This document shows positions 51,547 to 60,231 of a stretch of 64,000 nt of DNA, piece after piece. Source of the stretch: Clostridia bacterium (lineage in GTDB: Bacteria > Bacillota > Clostridia > Oscillospirales > CAG-272); the NCBI GenBank assembly GCA_017451915.1, contig JAFTNJ010000039.1, positions 96,463 through 160,462 of the forward strand. Direction: 5' to 3'. Below the pieces are notes generated by a model, which was given only the letters and a program-made list of their open reading frames with translations, had not been told where the DNA came from and did not search any database. Both the position numbers and the translations under genes were made by a program. How positions within the stretch are numbered: the stretch's first letter is position 1; each line of letters opens with the position of its first letter.

Positions 51547-52731
51547 ATGTTCAAGAAAAAAGAGTGCGTAGCCATGTTGTTGGCAGGCGGCCAGGGCAGC
51601 CGTCTTTACGCATTGACACAAAAGACTGCCAAGCCCTCGGTTTCCTACGGCGGCAAGTACCGCATCATCGACTTCCCCCTTTCCAACTGCATCAACTCCG
51701 GCATTGATACCGTCGGAGTCTTGACCCAGTACCAGCCCCTGCGCCTCAACGAGTACATTGGCAACGGTCTGCCTTGGGATCTGGACCGCACCTTTGGCGG
51801 TGTTAAGATCCTGCCCCCCTACCAGGGCTTTGGCGGTGCCGATTGGTACAAGGGCACGGCCAACGCCATCTGGCAAAACATGGAGTTCATCAACCAGTAC
51901 GATCCCGAATACGTGATCATTCTTTCGGGCGACCACATCTACAAAATGGACTACGCCAAGATGCTGGCGTACCACAAGCAAAAGGGTGCCGACTGTACCA
52001 TCGCGGTCATTGAGGTTCCCATGGAGGAGGCCAGCCGCTTTGGTATTATGAGCACCACCGAGGACGGCACCATCTTCAAGTTCAGCGAAAAGCCCAAGAA
52101 CCCCGATAGCAACAAGGCGTCCATGGGCATCTATATCTTCAACAAGAACAAGCTGGAGAGCTACCTCAGAGAGGACAGCAAGGATCCCGATTCGGCCAAC
52201 GACTTTGGTAAGAACATCATTCCCGCCATGCTTGCCAACAAGGAAAAGATGGTGGCTTATCCCTTCGAGGGCTACTGGAAGGACGTTGGAACCATCTCCT
52301 CTCTGTGGGAGGCCAACATGGATCTTTTGGGCGACCGCCCCGTGCTGACCCTGAACGACGAGACCTGGCGCATTTACAGCCGTCACGGTGCCGAGGCACC
52401 TCAGTTCATCGGCGAGGACGCCACCGTGATCAATTCCTCGATCACTGCCGGATGCGAGATCCTGGGTGAGGTACGCAACAGCGTTCTGGGCCCCGGCGTT
52501 CGCGTAGGCAAGGGCGCCATCGTTGCCGATAGCGTCATTATGGCAAACGTAACCATTGAGGACGGTGCCACCGTTTGGTACTCGATCCTGGACGAGAACG
52601 TGACCATTGGTAAAAACGCCACCGTTGGCGAATCCCGCGATACGGCCACCGAGGTTGCCGTGATTGGTGCCGACGTTGTAATTGCTCCCGGCAGCGTTAC
52701 GCCCGCCGGCGCAATGATTTCCGAGAATTAA
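51547..52731 (+). CDS. glgC: Glucose-1-phosphate adenylyltransferase, catalytic subunit
   Basis: 394 residues. Nucleotidyltransferase domain with [20 protein letters not shown] near residue 13, [12 protein letters not shown] and FEKPK-like FSEKPKNP, then a left-handed beta-helix (about 290-385) of hexapeptide repeats. It makes ADP-glucose from ATP and glucose-1-phosphate. AGGAGG precedes the ATG, 30 bp after the glgB-like gene. It should pair with GlgD. Confidence 0.95.
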   Translation: MFKKKECVAMLLAGGQGSRLYALTQKTAKPSVSYGGKYRIIDFPLSNCINSGIDTVGVLTQYQPLRLNEYIGNGLPWDLDRTFGGVKILPPYQGFGGADWYKGTANAIWQNMEFINQYDPEYVIILSGDHIYKMDYAKMLAYHKQKGADCTIAVIEVPMEEASRFGIMSTTEDGTIFKFSEKPKNPDSNKASMGIYIFNKNKLESYLREDSKDPDSANDFGKNIIPAMLANKEKMVAYPFEGYWKDVGTISSLWEANMDLLGDRPVLTLNDETWRIYSRHGAEAPQFIGEDATVINSSITAGCEILGEVRNSVLGPGVRVGKGAIVADSVIMANVTIEDGATVWYSILDENVTIGKNATVGESRDTATEVAVIGADVVIAPGSVTPAGAMISEN

Positions 52732-52745
52732 GGAGGGGACACAGT

Positions 52746-53876
52746 ATGACTGCAGCAGGATTGATCTTTTCCAATATCCACGATCAAAGCATTCCCGAAA
52801 TGACGCGGATGCGTACCATGGCGAGCATTCCCTACGGATGCCGCTACCGCCTGATCGACTTTGCCCTTTCCAACATGGTCAACTCGGGCGTTACCAACGT
52901 GGGCGTTATTGCTCACTACAACTATCAGTCCCTTCTGGACCACATCGGCACCGGTAAGGACTGGGATCTGGCCCGTCGCTCCGGCGGTATCAAGATCCTT
53001 CCCCCTTATATCACCGCGTACGAGAACCGGGCGGCAGGCAAGCTTTACGAGAACCGCCTGGAGGCCGTGCTCGGAGCCATCAACTTCATCAACCGTTGCA
53101 ACGCCGACTACCTCATTCTCTCGGACTGTGACGTGATTCTGAACATCGACCTGAAGAAGGTTCTGGAGGAGCACATTCAGTCGGGAGCTTACATGACCCT
53201 GGTGGGCAAGGAGCTGACCGCGGGCGAGAGCTATGAGACCGCCGTCAACGTCCTCACCGCCGACGAAAGCGGACGTTTGACCGACCTGGCCTGCTACAAG
53301 CCCGAGGGCGAAGCGGTCTGCGTTTCCACCAACATTATGATCGTTGGACGGAGCGACCTGCAAAACATCGTCTCCGAGTCGATTGCCAGAGGCTACAAGA
53401 GCTTCTATCAGGACATCATTGCAAAGCAGATGGCAAGCAAGCTGATCCGCGTGCACAAGTTTGAGGGCTGGTGCACCCACATTTCCTCTCTGGAGGGCTA
53501 CTTCCAGAGCTCCATGGATCTGCTCAAATCCGAGGTACGGGACAGCCTGTTCAACGCCGAGGATCGCCGCATTTACACCAAGATCCGCAACAGCGCGCCT
53601 TCTCATTATTCCAACCGTGCCGAGGTCAAGAACAGCCTGGTTGCCGACGGTTGCGTCATCGACGGCACCGTAGAGAACTGCATTCTGTTCCGCGGTGTAC
53701 GGGTAGGCAAGGGAACGGTTCTTAAGAACTGCATTCTGTTGCAGGACACTTACGTTGGAGACAACGTCAACCTCAACTGCGTGATCACCGATAAGAACGC
53801 CGTAATCAAGGACGGCCGCAACCTCTCGGGACACGAGACCATGCCCTTCTTTATCGGCAAGGATCAAACGGTTTAA
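52746..53876 (+). CDS. glgD: Glucose-1-phosphate adenylyltransferase, GlgD subunit
   Basis: 376 residues, homologous to GlgC but starting SNIHDQSIPEMTRMRTMASI and lacking the GGxGxRL nucleotide loop; the catalytic aspartate loop is ILSDCDVILNID. This is the Firmicutes GlgD subunit, which has little activity itself and stimulates GlgC. TAAGGAGGGG precedes the ATG by nine bases and begins with the TAA stop of glgC, so the two are coupled. Confidence 0.95.
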   Translation: MTAAGLIFSNIHDQSIPEMTRMRTMASIPYGCRYRLIDFALSNMVNSGVTNVGVIAHYNYQSLLDHIGTGKDWDLARRSGGIKILPPYITAYENRAAGKLYENRLEAVLGAINFINRCNADYLILSDCDVILNIDLKKVLEEHIQSGAYMTLVGKELTAGESYETAVNVLTADESGRLTDLACYKPEGEAVCVSTNIMIVGRSDLQNIVSESIARGYKSFYQDIIAKQMASKLIRVHKFEGWCTHISSLEGYFQSSMDLLKSEVRDSLFNAEDRRIYTKIRNSAPSHYSNRAEVKNSLVADGCVIDGTVENCILFRGVRVGKGTVLKNCILLQDTYVGDNVNLNCVITDKNAVIKDGRNLSGHETMPFFIGKDQTV

Positions 53877-54227
53877 AATCAGCACAGCACCCACTGTGAA
53901 AGTTTTTCTCAAAGTTTGGAATACGCACCGCCCCCACCGTGAAAGTTTTGGTCGAGCTTTTTCAAAAGCTCGCGCGGTGGAGGCTGCGCAAGCCTCCTCG
54001 CCGTCCGCAGACGGCGAAACTCCCCAAACGGCGTTTTTCTTTTGTTAACTTTTCTTTTTGCGCCAATGGTGTCAAAAAGAAAAGTGGCTGACAACTTTAT
54101 GCTGTTTTTGGGATTGTGCAAACTCCTTAGTCACTTTTATCAAAACTTTCACCGCGTGGTAGTGCGAACATTGCGAGTTACGTTAAAAATAATTCTTTCA
54201 AAATGAGATGAAAGGGAAACAATTACT
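53877..54227. other. 351-bp intergenic region between glgD and glgA
   Basis: It is filled mainly by one copy of the three-hairpin repeat (53939-54152). Nothing that looks like a gene or a clear promoter is seen, so glgA may be expressed by read-through or from a promoter I cannot recognise. Confidence 0.6.
53939..54152 (+). repeat. Three-hairpin intergenic element with terminal inverted repeats (copy B)
   Basis: It is bounded by GTGAAAGTTTTG (53939-53950) and its reverse complement (54141-54152). Hairpin 1 is CGAGCTTTT/AAAAGCTCG (53953-53972), hairpin 2 GGAGGCT/AGCCTCC (53979-53997), hairpin 3 GCCGTC-CGCA-GACGGC (54000-54015), then GAAACTCCCCA. A further inverted repeat ACTTTTCTTTTTG (54048-54060) with 54073-54085 follows. 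The order matches copy A with compensating base changes. Confidence 0.65.
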
Positions 54228-55664
54228 ATGAAAAAAATCATGTTCGTAGGTGCCGAGGTTATGCCCTTTGCGGCAACCGGCGGCCTTGGGGACGTGCTTG
54301 GCTCTCTGCCTCAGGCTCTGGCGGCGGAAGGGGATACCGACGTTCGCGTGGTACTTCCTCTGTACGCGGCTGTGTCCGAGGATTGGCGTCGCAAAATGAA
54401 GCAGGAGAGCGTGTTCTACGTATCTCTGGCTTGGCGCGAGCAATACTGCGGCGTGTTCAGCCTGAAGAAGGACGGCGTTACCTACTATTTCCTGGATAAC
54501 GAATACTACTTCAAGCGTCCCAATTTGTACGGCTTTTTTGACGACGGTGAGCGTTACGCTTACTTCTGTATGGCAGCCATGGAGCTGATGACCCGTCTGG
54601 ACTTCTTCCCCGACGTGCTTCACGCCCACGACTGGCAGGCGGCTCTGTCGGTGGTGTACCTCAACTGCATCTACCGCAACCGTCCCGGATACGAAAATAT
54701 CCGCACCGTATTCACCATTCACAACATCGAGTATCAGGGCTTCTATGATTTCTCCATTCTCGGTGACGTTTTCTCCCTTGGCGAGAACGAGCACTCCCTG
54801 ATGGAGCACGACGGATGCATCAACCTGATGAAGGCCGCCGTAGAGTGTGCCGATCGGGTTACCACCGTCAGCCCCCGGTACGCCCAGGAGATCCAATGGG
54901 CCGAGTACGCCCACGGTCTGGAGGGCTGCCTCTGCCGCAACGCTTACAAGCTCAGCGGTATCCTCAACGGCATCGACTACAAGTATTACAATCCCAAGAC
55001 CGACAAGGTCATCGCCGCCCCCTTTGGCGTGCGCAGTCTTGCCGGAAAGACCAAGAACAAGCTGGCTCTGCAAAAGGAGACCAACCTTCCCGAGCGGGAG
55101 GAGGTTCCCATGCTGGCCATCATTTCCCGCCTGGCCTCCCACAAGGGTCTGGACATTGTTGCCGAGTGCATCTACGACATCGTTATGAACAACGACGTTC
55201 AGCTGGTGGTGCTTGGCAAGGGCGAGGAAAAGTACGAGCAATTCTTCCGCAACCTGCAGGCCTGCTTCCCGGATAAGGTGCGCGCCCTGATCACCTATGA
55301 CCGTGATCTCTCCAAGCGCATCTATGCGGCAACCGATATTTTCATCATGCCCTCCAAGAGCGAGCCCTGCGGCCTTTCCCAAATGATCGCCTCCCGCTAC
55401 GGAGCCATTCCCGTAGTCCGCGAGACCGGCGGTCTGTACGATTCCATCAAGCCCTTCTGGATGGAAGGCAAGCTGATGCACGGCAACGGCTTTACCTTTG
55501 CCAACTACTCGTCCTGGGAGCTCAAGGATCGCACCGAGGCGGCCCTGGCCCTGTATCACGACCCCGACCTTTACAAGAAGCTGGTGGTCAAGATCATGAA
55601 GACCGACTTCTCCTGGAAGGTTTCGGCCGAGAAATATCTGGAGCTTTACAGCACCTTGGTTTAA
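54228..55664 (+). CDS. glgA: Glycogen synthase (ADP-glucose type)
   Basis: 478 residues, GT5 family, GT-B fold. N-terminal MKKIMFVGAEVMPFAATGGL (the KTGGL motif of E. coli reads ATGGL, common in Firmicutes), HDWQAAL, and the C-terminal donor-site motif SKSEPCGLSQMIASRYGAIP. It extends alpha-1,4-glucan from ADP-glucose. The ribosome binding site (GAAAGGGAAAC) is moderate. It lies behind the repeat and 66 bp before glgP. Confidence 0.95.
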   Translation: MKKIMFVGAEVMPFAATGGLGDVLGSLPQALAAEGDTDVRVVLPLYAAVSEDWRRKMKQESVFYVSLAWREQYCGVFSLKKDGVTYYFLDNEYYFKRPNLYGFFDDGERYAYFCMAAMELMTRLDFFPDVLHAHDWQAALSVVYLNCIYRNRPGYENIRTVFTIHNIEYQGFYDFSILGDVFSLGENEHSLMEHDGCINLMKAAVECADRVTTVSPRYAQEIQWAEYAHGLEGCLCRNAYKLSGILNGIDYKYYNPKTDKVIAAPFGVRSLAGKTKNKLALQKETNLPEREEVPMLAIISRLASHKGLDIVAECIYDIVMNNDVQLVVLGKGEEKYEQFFRNLQACFPDKVRALITYDRDLSKRIYAATDIFIMPSKSEPCGLSQMIASRYGAIPVVRETGGLYDSIKPFWMEGKLMHGNGFTFANYSSWELKDRTEAALALYHDPDLYKKLVVKIMKTDFSWKVSAEKYLELYSTLV

Positions 55665-55673
55665 CACACCATC

Positions 55674-55688
55674 GCTCCCGCGGGGAGC
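55674..55688 (+). other. Intercistronic hairpin between glgA and glgP
   Basis: GCTCCC-GCG-GGGAGC (55674-55688), without a T tract. It may affect mRNA stability between the two genes. Confidence 0.4.
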
Positions 55689-55730
55689 AACATCACATTC
55701 ACAAACAATTACCACGGAGGCACAACCCTT

Positions 55731-58154
55731 ATGAACTACCAACCCAACAGCGCAGAGATTAAAGAACAGATCGAGGGCGTCCTGCAACGCCATTTTGGAT
55801 GTACGGCTGCAGAGGCGTCCATTGACCAGATGTATAAGGCGGCGGCGATCACCGTTAAAAATATTCTCAGCGACAAGCGTTCCGCCTACAAAAAGAAGGT
55901 CAACCGTGCCGGAGCAAAGCGCGTGTACTATATGTGCATGGAATTTCTCCTCGGCCGCTCCCTCAAAACCAATCTCTGCAATCTCGGATTGGACAAGGCC
56001 TATGAAAAGGCGCTCAAGCAGCTTGGCTTTAAGCTGGACGATCTGTATGAAAAAGAACCCGACGCGGGTCTTGGCAACGGCGGTCTTGGCCGTCTTGCCG
56101 CCTGCTTTATGGACTCCCTCTCTTCCCTCGACTATCCCGCAACCGGATTTTCCATTTGCTACGAATACGGTCTGTTTAAGCAGATGATCGTGGACGGTAT
56201 GCAGGTGGAGCTCCCCGACGTTTGGCTCCCCGGCGGCGAGGTGTGGCTGGTTCCCAGAACCGACCGCATCTACAAGGTTCGCTTTGGCGGACGTACCCGC
56301 GAGGAGTGGCGTGACGGTCACTGCGAGATCATTTACGAGGATTGCGAGGAGATCGAGGCGGTTCCCTACGACATGATGATCTCGGGTGCCAACAGCACCG
56401 CGGTCAGCCAGCTTCGTCTGTGGCGCGCCCGCGACATTCAAAACTTCAACATGGGCCTGTTTACCCAGGGCCAGTACACCCGCGCCCTGGAGAACAGCAA
56501 TAACGCCGAGGTCATTTCCAAGGTGTTGTATCCCTCCGATAACCACACCGAGGGTAAGCTCTTGCGCCTTTCCCAGCAGTATTTCCTGGTGTCGGCGTCG
56601 GTACAGAGCATCATCCGCGACCACATGGCGGTTTACGGAACCCTGGATAATCTGGCGGACAAGGTGGCCATTCACATCAACGATACCCACCCCGCCCTCT
56701 GCGTTCCCGAATTGATGCGTATCCTCATCGACGACTATTTCTTCTCCTGGGATAAGGCCTGGGATATCGTTACCCGTACCGTTTCCTATACCAACCACAC
56801 GGTTATGCCCGAGGCTCTGGAAACCTGGAACGAGGATCTCTTCCGTCTCAAGCTGCCCCGCATTTATACCATTGTAAAGGAGATCAACGAGCGCTTCTGC
56901 CGCGAGGCCTGGAACGCATTCCCCGGCAACTGGGACCGCATCTCCAAGCTCAGCGTCATCGGCTACGGCCAGGTACGCATGGCCAACCTTTCGGTCATCG
57001 CCTCCCAGTCGGTCAACGGCGTATCCAAGCTCCATTCCCAGATCCTCAAGGATACCACCTTTAAGGATTTCTACCGTATGTATCCCCAGCGCTTCGATAA
57101 CGTCACCAACGGCGTGGCGCACCGTCGCTGGCTCTGCTACTCCAACCCCAAGCTGGCGTCCCTGATCGACGATTGCATTGGCACCGGCTACCGTCACGAT
57201 CCCGAGTCCTTGGCGGAATTCGCGAAGTTCGCGGACGACAGCGCCGTACGGGAACAGATCCGTGCCATCAAGCACGAGAACAAGATCCGCTTTGCCGAGC
57301 TGCTCTATCAAAAGACCGGTCAGAAGATCGACACCCACTCGGTGTTCGACGTACAGATCAAGCGTCTGCACGAGTACAAGCGTCAGCTGCTCAACGCCCT
57401 GAATATCATCGGCCTCTACCTGGATCTCAAGGAGAATCCCGACCTGGATATTCAGCCCCAAACCTTCCTGTTTGGTGCCAAGGCGGCTCCCGGCTACGCC
57501 ATGGCAAAGCGCATCATCAAGCTGCTTTGCATGATCAGCCGCGACATCGAGCAAAATCCCCGCATCCGCGAGAAGCTGAAGGTGGTGTTCCTGGAGAACT
57601 ACTGCGTCAGCATGGCCGAGGCTCTGGTGCCCTCTGCCGAGATCAGTGAGCAGATCTCCCTGGCCGGTAAGGAAGCCAGCGGCACGGGCTGCATGAAGCT
57701 GATGATCAACGGTGCCCTGACCATTGGTACCCTGGACGGCGCCAACGTAGAGATGCAGGAGGCCGTGGGTAAGGATAACATCTTTATCTTTGGTCTGACC
57801 GCCGACGAGGTGGAGCGTCTCTGGCTGGAGGGCTACCGTTCCGCCAACTACTACACCACCAACGAGCGCCTGGCGCGCATCGTGAACTACCTGTCCTTCG
57901 GCTTTGCCGGAGAGTCCTTTGCCGACATCGCCTCCTACCTGTTGGGCGGTCACGGCGTGGCAGATCTTTATATGTGCCTTGCCGACTTTGAGTCCTACCG
58001 CATGACCCGTGAGAGCATGATCGAGGCATACCAGGATAAGGACAAGTGGAACCGTATGTCCCTGCTCAATATTGCCGCCGCCGGCCACTTTGCCGCCGAC
58101 CGCTCCATTGAGGAATACGCGCAGCGCATCTGGAAGCTGAAGAAGATCAAATAA
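55731..58154 (+). CDS. glgP: Glycogen/maltodextrin phosphorylase
   Basis: 807 residues, GT35. N-terminal YMCMEFLLGRSLKTNL and GNGGLGRLAACFMDS; PLP site GTGCMKLMINGALTIGTLDG near residue 650 (Lys in CMKLM; many phosphorylases have NMKFM). It releases glucose-1-phosphate from glycogen, using PLP. CGGAGG precedes the ATG. A terminator follows. Confidence 0.96.
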   Translation: MNYQPNSAEIKEQIEGVLQRHFGCTAAEASIDQMYKAAAITVKNILSDKRSAYKKKVNRAGAKRVYYMCMEFLLGRSLKTNLCNLGLDKAYEKALKQLGFKLDDLYEKEPDAGLGNGGLGRLAACFMDSLSSLDYPATGFSICYEYGLFKQMIVDGMQVELPDVWLPGGEVWLVPRTDRIYKVRFGGRTREEWRDGHCEIIYEDCEEIEAVPYDMMISGANSTAVSQLRLWRARDIQNFNMGLFTQGQYTRALENSNNAEVISKVLYPSDNHTEGKLLRLSQQYFLVSASVQSIIRDHMAVYGTLDNLADKVAIHINDTHPALCVPELMRILIDDYFFSWDKAWDIVTRTVSYTNHTVMPEALETWNEDLFRLKLPRIYTIVKEINERFCREAWNAFPGNWDRISKLSVIGYGQVRMANLSVIASQSVNGVSKLHSQILKDTTFKDFYRMYPQRFDNVTNGVAHRRWLCYSNPKLASLIDDCIGTGYRHDPESLAEFAKFADDSAVREQIRAIKHENKIRFAELLYQKTGQKIDTHSVFDVQIKRLHEYKRQLLNALNIIGLYLDLKENPDLDIQPQTFLFGAKAAPGYAMAKRIIKLLCMISRDIEQNPRIREKLKVVFLENYCVSMAEALVPSAEISEQISLAGKEASGTGCMKLMINGALTIGTLDGANVEMQEAVGKDNIFIFGLTADEVERLWLEGYRSANYYTTNERLARIVNYLSFGFAGESFADIASYLLGGHGVADLYMCLADFESYRMTRESMIEAYQDKDKWNRMSLLNIAAAGHFAADRSIEEYAQRIWKLKKIK

Positions 58155-58171
58155 GCAACCCATACCAACCA

Positions 58172-58216
58172 CAGGGGCTTTTTGGCGGCAAGCGTCTGCC
58201 AAGAGCCCCTGTTTTT
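58172..58216 (+). terminator. Rho-independent terminator after glgP
   Basis: ACAGGGGCT (58172-58180) pairs with AGCCCCTGT (58204-58212), with a second inner TGGC/GCCA stem, and then TTTTT. It should separate glgP from the following genes at least partly. Confidence 0.8.
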
Positions 58217-58251
58217 AAAGCCTGACCGAAAAACGAAAAAGGAACTCGATC

Positions 58252-58821
58252 ATGGATATCATTCTCCCCCTTCTCGCCGTCGTTGCCGTCCTGTTGGCCA
58301 TCCCCGGGCTTCGGTGGATCTATAAACGCGTAACCCTGGCCGTCAAGCTGAAGGCTTGCTGTAAAAGCAAGGGCTTCCGACTGGTGGGCAACCGTCCCCT
58401 GTGGATGTTTGGCACAAGTGGAGGGTCGGTCTGCGACTGCTACATCGAAACCGCAAGAACCCTTTACGCCGTCAAGCTTTTCAGCACGCCCTCCAAGAGA
58501 AGCACTCTGGTGTTTGACGACAAGGGGCATTACTGCTTTCAAAAAAAGATCCCCCTGGCGGGAGGCTACGGAGGCTCGATCGAATATCCCAAAGAATCCC
58601 GTCACCGCCCCATGCCCGCCTACGATTTCCGCCGTGGCTACCGCATGGAATGGGAGATCAAGACCCCCGTGCGGGTGCTGTTGATCAATCCCGTTTGCCG
58701 AGAGATTCGCTACGCCTCTTTGCAAGGCGGGGGACGGATGCTGGGCGCGGGGGATATGGTCAACAACTGTCGGATCTATCCCTTGTCCCGCTTTTTGGGA
58801 GAATTGGAGGCCCAACGATGA
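58252..58821 (+). CDS. Membrane protein of unknown function upstream of MutS-like genes
   Basis: 189 residues. One N-terminal membrane helix (about 3-20, IILPLLAVVAVLLAIPGL) and a soluble domain of about 160 residues with several Cys (CCKSKG, CDCY, NPVCRE). No family recognised. AAAAAGGAAC precedes the ATG. Its TGA stop overlaps the ATG of the first MutS-like gene (ATGA), so the two are coupled. Confidence 0.7.
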   Translation: MDIILPLLAVVAVLLAIPGLRWIYKRVTLAVKLKACCKSKGFRLVGNRPLWMFGTSGGSVCDCYIETARTLYAVKLFSTPSKRSTLVFDDKGHYCFQKKIPLAGGYGGSIEYPKESRHRPMPAYDFRRGYRMEWEIKTPVRVLLINPVCREIRYASLQGGGRMLGAGDMVNNCRIYPLSRFLGELEAQR

Positions 58822-60227
58822 CCCTGTTTGGACTGTTGAAATTGGGAGAGTGCCGCCTGTTGCCCCGGGTGGCCGAGGATCTGTTGCCCAAAAAGCTCTT
58901 TGACGAGACGGTGGCAGAGATCCTTCTTTCCCCCTGCGACGCCGAGGAGATCCTTGCGCGTCAAGCCCTGCTTGCGGCCTTTTTGGAACCGAAACGGCAG
59001 GAAGCTCTGCGCACCGCTCTGCAGGCTCTGCTGGAGCTGGAGCGCGCCCACGCCAAGCTGTGCCGCGCCGAGCAGCCCCTGGAGCGGTTCTTTTTGCACG
59101 CCCGTCTGTTGCGAGCCTACCTCAAGGCCTGCCGTGCCCTGCAAACGCTGGGCGACTGCGGTCCCCGCGGACAGCGGCTTGCCAAGGAGATCACGGCACA
59201 AGCCGAACTCGAGACGGTGGAAGAAATTCTTTCCTCCATGGAGAAGGAATTGGCACCCCTGCAACGCTTTTCTCTTTCGGTGGTGGATAAGGTCTGGCTG
59301 ACCGCCGACGCCCCCAAAACCTACGCCCAACGCTTTGGCGAGGCGGCCGACGCCCTGGGACTTCCCACCCCTGCCCCCCGGGAGCTCGGTCTCCCCTTAA
59401 CCGCGGAGCTCTCCCAAGGCGTGCTGCAGCTCCATCCCCATCAAGGAGCCGCCCTGGAAAGGCTTCGGGAGGCCTGTCCCACCCTTGATATTCCCGCCCT
59501 GACGCAGCTGATCCCCCAATTCCGCTTTTGCTTTGCCATTTGCGATCTGGTGGAAAAGGCGAGGGCCCGCAATATTCCCCATTGCTTTCCCGTCCTCTCC
59601 TCCACACCGCGTTTTACGGCGGAGGGGCTTTACGATATTTCTCTGTTGGCAACCGATTGCCCGCGCATCGTGCCAAACGATCTTTATTTCACCCCCGGGG
59701 AGCGTTTCTTCTTTCTTACCGGGGCCAACGGCGGCGGAAAGACCTCCTATCTGCGGGCGGTGGGCGTCAATCTTCTGCTCCTGTTGGCGGGCTGCCCTGT
59801 GTTTGCCCGTCACGCCGTGGGTTATCCCTTTTCGGCTCTGCTCACCCATTTTCCATCTGACGAGCGGTTTTCCTCCCAGGGTCGCCTGGACGAGGAGAAG
59901 GCGCGGGTGAAGGAGCTTCTTTCCCACGGGGAGGAGCAGACCCTGGTGCTGTTGAACGAAACCTTCAGCGGTGCCGACGAGGCCACGGGATGCGATCTGG
60001 CGATCCAAACCGCCAAAAGGATCCAAGAGCGCGGCTGGTTTGGTCTGTTCGTCACCCATTTTCATCGGGTACGGGAGGAGGACTTTCTCCTGCTGAACAC
60101 CGAGACCGGGGAGAATCACGCCCGCACGTTCCGCATTTTGCGGGACTTTGGCCTGCGCTCCTCCTTTGCCAATACCATTTTGAAAAAATACGGGCTGGAC
60201 GAAGCAGCCCTGCAAAGGAGGGGATGA
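58818..60227 (+). CDS. MutS-family ATPase, MutS-V domain (first of a pair)
   Basis: 469 residues. The N-terminal 330 residues are helical (lever/clamp-like), with no MutS mismatch-reading domain. The C-terminal MutS-V ATPase has Walker A TGANGGGKTSYLRAVG (about 356-371) and Walker B TLVLLNETFSGAD, where the usual Asp-Glu reads Asn-Glu, as seen in some MutS-like subfamilies, then LFVTHFHRV. Role unknown: it may act on DNA or in translation like MutS2, but this protein lacks the Smr domain. Start 58818 overlaps the previous stop by four bases. The frame begins earlier without support. Confidence 0.85.
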   Translation: MTLFGLLKLGECRLLPRVAEDLLPKKLFDETVAEILLSPCDAEEILARQALLAAFLEPKRQEALRTALQALLELERAHAKLCRAEQPLERFFLHARLLRAYLKACRALQTLGDCGPRGQRLAKEITAQAELETVEEILSSMEKELAPLQRFSLSVVDKVWLTADAPKTYAQRFGEAADALGLPTPAPRELGLPLTAELSQGVLQLHPHQGAALERLREACPTLDIPALTQLIPQFRFCFAICDLVEKARARNIPHCFPVLSSTPRFTAEGLYDISLLATDCPRIVPNDLYFTPGERFFFLTGANGGGKTSYLRAVGVNLLLLLAGCPVFARHAVGYPFSALLTHFPSDERFSSQGRLDEEKARVKELLSHGEEQTLVLLNETFSGADEATGCDLAIQTAKRIQERGWFGLFVTHFHRVREEDFLLLNTETGENHARTFRILRDFGLRSSFANTILKKYGLDEAALQRRG

Positions 60228-60231
60228 GCGC

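Noticed and set aside
54198-58202. A 1334-codon frame on the minus strand across glgA and glgP.
   Set aside because: Those genes are clear homologues on the plus strand, so this is a mirror frame.
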